A stretch of 64,000 bases of DNA from Pseudomonas sp. B33.4 (GTDB taxonomy: Bacteria; Pseudomonadota; Gammaproteobacteria; Pseudomonadales; Pseudomonadaceae): positions 6,458,001 to 6,522,000 of the forward strand of contig NZ_CP140706.1 of NCBI RefSeq assembly GCF_034555375.1, in the 5' to 3' direction. A program made the position numbers and the translations under genes. The notes beneath the pieces are model-generated. The model was not told where the DNA came from. It made no database searches and was given only the letters and a program-made list of their open reading frames with translations. Every line of letters starts with the position of its first letter. The first letter of the stretch is position 1. Positions 45,312 through 53,435 of the stretch are shown piece by piece.

Positions 45312-47477
45312 ATGCCCACTCAACACATATTCAAACCAAAACACTTGGCTTTGGCCATTTCGCTGGCTCTGGGTTGCGTAGCGTTTGCCAACGCTCAGCA
45401 ACCCTCTGAAATCGCTGATTCACCCGCAATAACGGATGCTGCAGAATCGTCCGAAACCAGCCATAAAGAAATGGCGCTTGAACGACTCAGGGCATTTCTC
45501 ACTGCCCCAAGTACGGTGCCCATCGCGTTTGAAACCCCTGAAAAGACTTTTAAAGGTACCGCTGTAAACGATCTGATCACCCTCACGGACGGCGCAAGCT
45601 TTTCGGGTCTGCTGGATGGTGGTGAGGGGGATAACGTCCTGTTCCTTAACGCCGCTGCAGGCGGTGAGTTGAAAGAAACACGTAATTTCAACGGCCTCGT
45701 CCTTGCACGGGGAGACTGGATGCTGAGTTCCAAGGGAGACTTCAAGGAAGGAGTGCTGGTGAACAGCGGTACCGCTCTGACCAACTTGGGTAGCATTATG
45801 GGCGACGTCTATGTCGGGAGGGGGGGCAGCTTTGCAGGTAAAGGTGCGCTGGGAGACCTGGAGGTCGCCGGCCTGCTCACCGTCAATGGGGTGCTAGGCA
45901 GCCCGCGCGTGAAAGGCGATTTGCGCTTGTCCCCAAGCGCCGAACTGGCTTATGAGGTCACTCCCAGTGGCAGTCAAACGATCAAGGTCGATGGCACTGC
46001 CAGGCTGGAAGGCGCCACTCTGAATGTCGTTGCCGCTCCGGGAGAGTATCCGCAAAGCAAACAGTACAAAATCATCGAAGCCGGCAAGGTAGAAGGTGAA
46101 TTCGGTAAGGTCCTTAACAACCTCGCCTTCATGACTGCCACCCCTCAATACAACAAAAAATCCGTAGGGCTGACTTACGCCCGTAACGGTGAGCCGCTTG
46201 CAAGCGCTGCCACGACAGACAACGGTCGTGCAGTTGCCGACAGCATTGTCGAACCACAAACGCCTGCGCCATTGACTGCGTCTGCACCGGTTCCAGTTCC
46301 AGTTCCAGCTCAAGTTCCGCCTTCAGCGTCGACTCCCGTTGCAGAATCCGCCCCAGCGCCAATGCAGGACGAACCTCTGACTGCGCAAGTTAACGAGACC
46401 GCCGAACCGCCCGCCGCTGCGCCACTAAAACCCACGAACGCAGCAGTCGCCGCACTCCTGACCAGCGACAAAACCACCGCCCCCATCGCCATCGAACAAC
46501 TCGCTGCCGGCAGCAACGCCAACCTCGCCAAAGCCACGCTGAGCAGTATCACCCCCGTGAGCGCGAGCATGTTGTCGGCCATGCAACAACTGAATAGCCG
46601 TTACGGCTCCGCTTACAGATCCGGCAACTCACCGCGTCAGGCGACTGGCGCGGCCGATTCCGGTCGGGTATGGATTCAGGCGCTCGGCCATGGCGGCAAG
46701 GTCGATCGCGAGTTCGACAGCACCCTCAAACACGCGACCCAGGGTCTGGTCATGGGCGCCGACTGGCGGCTCGATGAGCAATGGCATATCGGCCTGATCG
46801 GCGGTAAATCGCAGACCAGACTGGACGCTCGGCAATACGATGGCGACCTCGACAGCTGGCACCTCGGTGCCTACGCCGTGCGCCAGGACGGACCATTCTC
46901 ACTGCGTCTCGGGGCGACCTATGCCAGCCATGACGGCGACAGCAAACGTCGGGTGGCCTTCAACGGATTCAGTGATCGCCTCAAGGGCCATTACGACGCC
47001 AATACGCAGCAAGCCTTTGCCGAACTCGCGGTCAATGTCGGCCGCCACAACGCCACGCTCGAACCGTTTGCCAGCCTCGGCTATCAGCGCTACCAGCGCG
47101 ACAGCTACAGCGAAAAAGGTGGGGATGCAGCGCTGAAAGTCTTTGGGCAAACCCGCGATAACCTCAGCAGCACCTTCGGCCTGCGCACGGCAAAAATTAC
47201 TCGACTGGATAACGGCATGACGTTGACGCCGCGATTCAGTGCCGGCTGGAAACACACCTTTGGCGAGATTGAAAGCGACACCCGCCAGCAACTGGTCAAG
47301 GGTGGCAAACGCTTTGAGATTGCCGGTGCCGCGCTGGATCGCAACAGCCTGGCCGTGGATGCCGGCCTCGACCTCGGGCTGTCTGCCAATCACACAGTCG
47401 GCGTGGGTCTCACCGGAGAAATGGCCACTGACAGCCGCACTCACGGCGTGATGGGCCAATGGCGCATGGCGTTCTAA
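45312..47477 (+). CDS. Autotransporter paralogue with a very short passenger
   Basis: 721 residues from the ATG at 45312, signal peptide 1-~28 (LALAISLALGCVAFANA). It shares with the upstream gene the segment from FKGTAVNDLITLTDGASF and the autochaperone-like LTNLGSI to the barrel. The beta-helical NYGTISG repeats are absent. A Pro/Ala-rich linker (about 330-400; PVPVPVPAQVPPSASTPV) precedes the barrel (~450-721), which ends GVMGQWRMAF. The barrel resembles the upstream one closely (for example DSYSEKGG versus DSYNEKGG). It probably arose by tandem duplication and lost its passenger. Confidence 0.9.
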   Translation: MPTQHIFKPKHLALAISLALGCVAFANAQQPSEIADSPAITDAAESSETSHKEMALERLRAFLTAPSTVPIAFETPEKTFKGTAVNDLITLTDGASFSGLLDGGEGDNVLFLNAAAGGELKETRNFNGLVLARGDWMLSSKGDFKEGVLVNSGTALTNLGSIMGDVYVGRGGSFAGKGALGDLEVAGLLTVNGVLGSPRVKGDLRLSPSAELAYEVTPSGSQTIKVDGTARLEGATLNVVAAPGEYPQSKQYKIIEAGKVEGEFGKVLNNLAFMTATPQYNKKSVGLTYARNGEPLASAATTDNGRAVADSIVEPQTPAPLTASAPVPVPVPAQVPPSASTPVAESAPAPMQDEPLTAQVNETAEPPAAAPLKPTNAAVAALLTSDKTTAPIAIEQLAAGSNANLAKATLSSITPVSASMLSAMQQLNSRYGSAYRSGNSPRQATGAADSGRVWIQALGHGGKVDREFDSTLKHATQGLVMGADWRLDEQWHIGLIGGKSQTRLDARQYDGDLDSWHLGAYAVRQDGPFSLRLGATYASHDGDSKRRVAFNGFSDRLKGHYDANTQQAFAELAVNVGRHNATLEPFASLGYQRYQRDSYSEKGGDAALKVFGQTRDNLSSTFGLRTAKITRLDNGMTLTPRFSAGWKHTFGEIESDTRQQLVKGGKRFEIAGAALDRNSLAVDAGLDLGLSANHTVGVGLTGEMATDSRTHGVMGQWRMAF

Positions 47478-47493
47478 CTGACACAACACTCTT

Positions 47494-47583
47494 TGTAGGA
47501 GCTGCCGAAGGCTGCGATCTTTTGATCTTGTTTAATGAACTGCAAACAACATCAAAAGATCGCAGCCTTCGGCAGCTCCTACA
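47494..47583. repeat. REP palindrome pair, family B, reversed order
   Basis: TGTAGGAGCTGCCGAAGGC first, then ATCAAAAGATCGCAGCCTTC. The arms are in the opposite order to the other family-B pairs, so the pair would fold with the AGATC ends in the loop. It lies between the convergent autotransporter and oadA. Confidence 0.85.
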
Positions 47584-47656
47584 GGGTTAAAAAACGCAAA
47601 AAAAAGGGGAGCACATGCCCCCCCGAGGTTTAAAGCGTTGGATCGCGGCCGTTATC

Positions 47657-49465
47657 TCAGCCTTCGATCTCGATCAGGATTTCACCCGGATTGACCCGAT
47701 CACCCTTGGCCACATGAATCGCGGTGACCTTACCGGCAATCGCAGCCTGGACTTCGGTTTCCATCTTCATCGCTTCGGTGATCAGCACAGCCTGGCCCGC
47801 CTTGACGGTGTCGCCCTCCTTGACCAGCACATCGACGATGTTGCCCGGCATGGTGGTGCTGACGTGGCCCGGCGCCGAGGCTTGCTTGCGCTTGCTGCTG
47901 CCACCGCCGACGAATTCGTTGAGCGGCTCGAACACCACTTCTTCCGGCATGCCGTCGATGGACAGGTAGAAGTGACGCTTGCCTTCCGCCTTCACACCGA
48001 CACCGGTGATGTCGACGCGGTAGGTTTCACCGTGGACGTCGATGACGAACTCGGTCGGCACGCCTTCGCCGCCCGCCGAAGCAACGCTGCCAGCCTCTGG
48101 AATCGGCAGCAGCACTTCAGGCGTCAGGGTGCCGGCGGCACGCTCTTCGAGGAACTTGCGACCGATGTCCGGGAACATGGCGAAGGTCAGCACGTCTTCT
48201 TCGGACTTGGCCAACGCGCCGATGTCGGCACGCAGCTTGGTCATTTCCGGCTTGAGCAGATCGGCCGGACGCACGTCGATGACTTCTTCGCTGCCGATGG
48301 CCTGACGACGCAGCTTCTCGTTGACCACGCCCGGCGCCTTGCCGTAACCGCCCTGCAGATACAGCTTCACTTCGTTGGTGATGGTCTTGTAGCGCTCGCC
48401 GGCCAGCACGTTGAAGAACGCCTGGGTGCCGACGATTTGCGAAGTCGGGGTCACCAGTGGCGGGAAGCCGAGGTCCTCACGCACCCGCGGGATTTCTGCC
48501 AACACTTCGGCCATGCGGTTGAGGGCGCCCTGCTCTTTCAACTGGTTGGCAAGGTTGGAGATCATCCCGCCCGGCACCTGGTTGACTTGCACACGGGTAT
48601 CGACCGCAGTGAATTCGCTTTCAAACTGGTGGTACTTCTTGCGCACGGCGTAGAAGTACAGGCCGATCTCTTGCAGCAGCTCAAGGTTCAGACCGGTGTC
48701 GTACTCGGTGCCCTTGAGCGCAGCGACCATCGACTCGGTGCCTGGGTGGCTGGTGCCCGACGCGAAGCTGGAGATCGCGGTGTCGATGTGATCGGCGCCG
48801 TTTTCGATTGCCTTGAGCTGGCACATGGTCGCCAGACCAGCCGTGTCGTGCGAGTGAATGAACACCGGCAGCGACTGCTCGGCTTTCAATGCACGAACCA
48901 ACTCACCGGTAGCGTAAGGGGTCAGCAGACCGGCCATGTCCTTGATCGCCACCGAGTCGCAACCCATGGCTTCCATTTGTTTGGCTTGCGCCACGAACGC
49001 ATCAATGGTGTGCACCGGGCTAGTGGTGTAGGCGATGGTGCCTTGGGCATGTTTACCGGCAGCTTTCACCGCTTCGATGGCCACGCGCAGGTTACGCACG
49101 TCGTTCATCGCGTCGAAGATGCGGAACACGTCGATGCCGTTGACCGCAGCTTTGGCGACGAAGGCTTTGACCACGTCGTCGCTGTAGTGGCGGTAGCCCA
49201 GCAGGTTCTGGCCACGCAGAAGCATTTGCAGGCGGGTGTTAGGCAGTGCCGCGCGCAGTTGGCGCAGACGCTCCCACGGGTCTTCTTTGAGGAAGCGTAC
49301 GCAGGCGTCGAAGGTGGCGCCGCCCCAGCATTCCAGCGACCAGTAGCCGACTTTGTCGAGCTTGTCGCAGATCGGCAGCATGTCTTCGGTGCGCATGCGG
49401 GTGGCGAGCAGCGATTGGTGAGCGTCGCGCAGGATGGTATCGGTTACGAAGATCTTCTTAGTCAT
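47657..49465 (-). CDS. oadA: Oxaloacetate decarboxylase alpha / pyruvate carboxylase carboxyltransferase subunit
   Basis: 602 residues. Carboxyltransferase domain (1-~280) starts VTDTILRDAHQSLLATRMRTEDMLP and includes the MDMRNLR-like VFRIFDAMNDVRNLRV. The metal site is around FIHSHDTAGLA. A conserved PYC/OADA region follows. The C-terminal biotinyl domain (~520-602) has the biotinyl lysine in ITEAMKMETEVQA. With PycA it forms a two-subunit pyruvate carboxylase (anaplerotic oxaloacetate) in pseudomonads. Downstream of pycA, separated by a family-C repeat. Confidence 0.94.
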   Translation of the reverse strand: MTKKIFVTDTILRDAHQSLLATRMRTEDMLPICDKLDKVGYWSLECWGGATFDACVRFLKEDPWERLRQLRAALPNTRLQMLLRGQNLLGYRHYSDDVVKAFVAKAAVNGIDVFRIFDAMNDVRNLRVAIEAVKAAGKHAQGTIAYTTSPVHTIDAFVAQAKQMEAMGCDSVAIKDMAGLLTPYATGELVRALKAEQSLPVFIHSHDTAGLATMCQLKAIENGADHIDTAISSFASGTSHPGTESMVAALKGTEYDTGLNLELLQEIGLYFYAVRKKYHQFESEFTAVDTRVQVNQVPGGMISNLANQLKEQGALNRMAEVLAEIPRVREDLGFPPLVTPTSQIVGTQAFFNVLAGERYKTITNEVKLYLQGGYGKAPGVVNEKLRRQAIGSEEVIDVRPADLLKPEMTKLRADIGALAKSEEDVLTFAMFPDIGRKFLEERAAGTLTPEVLLPIPEAGSVASAGGEGVPTEFVIDVHGETYRVDITGVGVKAEGKRHFYLSIDGMPEEVVFEPLNEFVGGGSSKRKQASAPGHVSTTMPGNIVDVLVKEGDTVKAGQAVLITEAMKMETEVQAAIAGKVTAIHVAKGDRVNPGEILIEIEG

Positions 49466-49480
49466 TGGTATCTCCTCATA

Positions 49481-49560
49481 GCGGCAAGCTTCAAGCTACG
49501 AGCGGCAAGAAAAAGCCAATCTGCTTTTACTTGCCGCTTGCAGCTAAAAGCTCGCAGCTG
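49481..49560. repeat. Family-C GCAAGCTT repeat between pycA and oadA
   Basis: GCGGCAAGCTTCAAGCTACG and the inverted CTTGCCGCTTGCAGC lie between two genes of the pycA-oadA operon. It is the fourth family-C element, again inside a transcript. Confidence 0.8.
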
Positions 49561-49566
49561 TTTCAT

Positions 49567-50982
<1,416 letters not shown>

Positions 50983-51119
50983 TTGGAGGTTCCCTTGAGC
51001 CGGTGGCACCACGACCTGCTAGACCCAGGTCGACGCGTGACCAAATGTTTCAATTTAGTCGCAGGTCCACACTAGCGCTCATGAGGGATTAACAAAAATG
51101 AATAAAAATTGGGTCAGGC

Positions 51120-51135
51120 ATAAGCAAAGACTTAT
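51120..51135. promoter_or_regulatory. Likely PycR operator between pycA and pycR
   Basis: ATAAGCAAAGACTTAT contains a perfect inverted repeat ATAAG-N6-CTTAT, a LysR-type box, in the AT-rich divergent gap between pycA (GTG 50982) and pycR (ATG 51173). Confidence 0.5.
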
Positions 51136-51172
51136 AGTTGAAACCTCAGCCAGCCGTCAGAGCCTGTAAAAA

Positions 51173-52135
51173 ATGCGTAAGTCCTTGATGCGTATGACAT
51201 TGCGTCAGTTGCAGATCTTCAACGAAGTGTGTGATTTACGCTCTTACAGCCGCGCAGCCGAGGAAATGTCCCTCACCCAACCGGCCGTCAGCCTACAGAT
51301 TCGTCAGCTCGAAGAGCTGATCGGCCAGCCATTATTCGATTATGTCGGCAAAAAACTCTACATGACCGAAGCCGCCGAGGCACTTCAGCGCGCCAGCCGG
51401 GACATCTTCGGGCGCCTGGAAAACCTCGATATGCAGCTGTCAGACATGCAGGGATCGCTGCAAGGTCAGCTAAAACTGGCGGTGGAATCCAGCGCCAAAT
51501 ATTTCGTCCCGCACCTGTTCGCCGCGTTCAAACGTCAGCACCCGGAAGTGAATCTGCAACTGACCGTGGTCAACCGTGGCCAGGTGATTCGCAGGCTTTC
51601 GGACAACCGCGACGATCTGGTGATCATGTCGATGGTGCCGCAGGACATGGGCCTGGAATTCCTGCCGTTTCTGAACAACCCGATTGTTGCCGTGGCGCGC
51701 CCGGATCACCCGTTGGCGCACATGGGCCCGCTGCGTTTGCAGGATCTGGAACCCTACACGCTGCTGATCCGCGAACCCGGCTCGGGTACGCGACTGGCCT
51801 GTGAGGAGTACTTCAAAGAGAAGCGCGTGCACTTCACCCAGACCCAGGAAGTGGCCTCGGCCGAAGCTCAGCGCGAATGCGTGGCGGCGGGTCTGGGCCT
51901 GGCGCTGTTGACGCGCCACGCCCTGAACCTGGAGCTGGCGACCGGCGGGCTGGTGGAACTGCCGATCGAAGAACTGCCGCTGCTGCGAAGCTGGTGCCTG
52001 GTGCAGGCCAAGGCGAAACGCCTGTCACCGGTGGCTCACGCCTTCCTGGCGTTTATCCGCAGCGAGCGTGTGCAGATCAGCGCGCTGGTTGAGCGCTTCG
52101 ACGGGAAGCTGAAGGTGTTGCCTGCCAGTGAGTGA
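51173..52135 (+). CDS. pycR: LysR-family regulator PycR
   Basis: 320 residues (alternative starts at 51188 and 51194). The N-terminal HTH (~8-65) reads TLRQLQIFNEVCDLRSYSRAAEEMSLTQPAVSLQIRQLEELIG. The C-terminal substrate domain is of the CbbR/CysB-like type (LAHMGPLRLQDLEPYTLLIREPGSGTR). Divergent from pycA-oadA; in P. aeruginosa the equivalent gene PA5437 is named PycR and affects pyruvate carboxylase genes. Its 3' end overlaps a small antisense gene by 59 bp. Confidence 0.9.
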   Translation: MRKSLMRMTLRQLQIFNEVCDLRSYSRAAEEMSLTQPAVSLQIRQLEELIGQPLFDYVGKKLYMTEAAEALQRASRDIFGRLENLDMQLSDMQGSLQGQLKLAVESSAKYFVPHLFAAFKRQHPEVNLQLTVVNRGQVIRRLSDNRDDLVIMSMVPQDMGLEFLPFLNNPIVAVARPDHPLAHMGPLRLQDLEPYTLLIREPGSGTRLACEEYFKEKRVHFTQTQEVASAEAQRECVAAGLGLALLTRHALNLELATGGLVELPIEELPLLRSWCLVQAKAKRLSPVAHAFLAFIRSERVQISALVERFDGKLKVLPASE

Positions 52136-52280
52136 TTTCGGGAAAATCGCCGATTTCGGCCTGAAGCTGGCGAAGTTCGAAGCGATCTTCGATAGCGCGA
52201 CGGAATTCCATGCGGCGCTGATCTTCCTGCTGACGACGGGTTTTCGCGGCGCTGTTGCGTTCTTCGTAGGGCTGAGCCAT
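52077..52280 (-). CDS. Small PA3496-family-like protein
   Basis: 67 residues, MAQPYEERNSAAKTRRQQED. The N-terminal half SAAKTRRQQEDQRRMEFRRAIED closely follows the small Pseudomonas protein family annotated 'PA3496 family putative envelope integrity protein' as I remember it. It is highly charged, with no signal peptide. It lies antisense to the last 59 bp of pycR, immediately upstream (in its own direction) of nothing co-directional. Start by family resemblance; GACTCGAAATGG before it offers a weak ribosome site. It could alternatively be a spurious frame, but the sequence match argues against that. Confidence 0.7.
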   Translation of the reverse strand: MAQPYEERNSAAKTRRQQEDQRRMEFRRAIEDRFELRQLQAEIGDFPEITHWQATPSASRRSAQPAR

Positions 52281-52361
52281 TTCGAGTCTCCCAAGGCGAT
52301 GACGGGAGCTTCACGATAGACGTGGGGGATGACGGTTTGATGAAAGTAACCGTCGTAAAGC

Positions 52362-52437
52362 AAAAGATCGCAGCCTTCGGCAGCTCCTACATGGATCGCA
52401 TTTCACATGTAGGAGCTGCCGAAGGCTGCGATCTTTT
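52362..52437. repeat. REP palindrome pair, family B
   Basis: AAAAGATCGCAGCCTTCGGC and the inverted GCCGAAGGCTGCGATCTTTT form a near-perfect pair between the small gene and the RpiR-type regulator stop. Confidence 0.9.
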
Positions 52438-52441
52438 GATC

Positions 52442-53308
52442 TTAATCATCCAGCGCTTTGGCGGCTTTCGGCGACAAGCGCAAGCTGCGCAGACTGCGCT
52501 TCACGCTCTTGAGGTGGTTGACCAGGCTCGGCCCGCGCGCCATCGCTACGCCCATCGCCAGCACATCAATCACCACCAGGTGCGCGATACGCGACGTCAG
52601 CGGTGTATAAATCTCCGTGTCTTCATGCACATCGATCGCCAGATTGACCGTCGACAATTCGGCCAGAGGTGTCTGGCTCGGGCACAAGGTAATCAACGAA
52701 GCGCCGCTCTCACGCACCAGATTGGCGGTGATCAACAAATCCTTGGAACGCCCCGACTGCGAAATGCAGATCGCCACATCGGTCGGTTTCAACGTCACCG
52801 CAGACATCGCCTGCATGTGCGGATCGGAATACGCCGCTGCAGTCAGCAGCAAACGGAAGAACTTGTGCTGCGCATCCGCTGCCACTGCACCCGATGCACC
52901 AAAGCCGTAGAACTCGACCCGCTGCGCCTGCGACATCAGCGTCACGGCGCGCTGCAACTCAACCGGATCGAGCTTCTCGCGAACCTCCATCAAGGTGTGC
53001 AACGTGGTGTCGAAAATCTTCAGGCTGTAATCGGCAACCGAATCGTCTTCATGGATCGCGAACTGGCCGAAGCTGGCACCGGCAGCCAGACTTTGCGCCA
53101 GTTTGAGTTTGAGATCCTGAAAACCGGAGCAACCGATGGCGCGACAGAAGCGCACGATGGTCGGCTCACTGATGCCGACACTGTGGGCCAGATCGGCCAT
53201 GGAACTGTGCATCACCGCCGCAGGGTCAAGCAGCACGTGGTCGGCGACCTTGAGCTCCGACTTGCGTAACAGGTGACGTGACTGGGCGATGTGTTGCAGC
53301 AGATTCAA
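52442..53308 (-). CDS. RpiR/HexR-like sugar-phosphate regulator
   Basis: 288 residues. N-terminal RpiR HTH (~1-75; LRKSELKVADHVLLDPAAVM, IGISEPTIVRFCRAIGCSGF-like VGISEPTIVRFCRAIGCSGFQDLK). The C-terminal SIS domain (~125-265) has VEFYGFGASGAVA and TDVAICISQSGRSKDL. Such proteins sense phosphorylated sugars, often KDPG, and control glucose (Entner-Doudoroff) genes. It looks like a HexR paralogue; no zwf/edd genes are nearby. A palindrome TGTAGT-TAT-ACTACA lies 40 bp upstream. Confidence 0.92.
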   Translation of the reverse strand: MNLLQHIAQSRHLLRKSELKVADHVLLDPAAVMHSSMADLAHSVGISEPTIVRFCRAIGCSGFQDLKLKLAQSLAAGASFGQFAIHEDDSVADYSLKIFDTTLHTLMEVREKLDPVELQRAVTLMSQAQRVEFYGFGASGAVAADAQHKFFRLLLTAAAYSDPHMQAMSAVTLKPTDVAICISQSGRSKDLLITANLVRESGASLITLCPSQTPLAELSTVNLAIDVHEDTEIYTPLTSRIAHLVVIDVLAMGVAMARGPSLVNHLKSVKRSLRSLRLSPKAAKALDD

Positions 53309-53347
53309 GGGGCTGGACTCTTCTTATGGGCAAGGATGTAGCACGCT

Positions 53348-53362
53348 TGTAGTTATACTACA
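53348..53362. promoter_or_regulatory. HexR-like operator upstream of the RpiR-type gene
   Basis: TGTAGTTATACTACA is a palindrome with a 3-bp centre, preceded by T to give TTGTAGT. It is close to the HexR consensus TTGTAGT-N-ACTACA family of sites. It is 40 bp upstream of the ATG, fitting negative autoregulation. Confidence 0.7.
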
Positions 53363-53435
53363 TGAATTGGCTTTTTGCCTGCTCAATGCGTAACTCGATG
53401 TCCCCATATCAGGCGCGATGAGGTGCATGTAGCCC

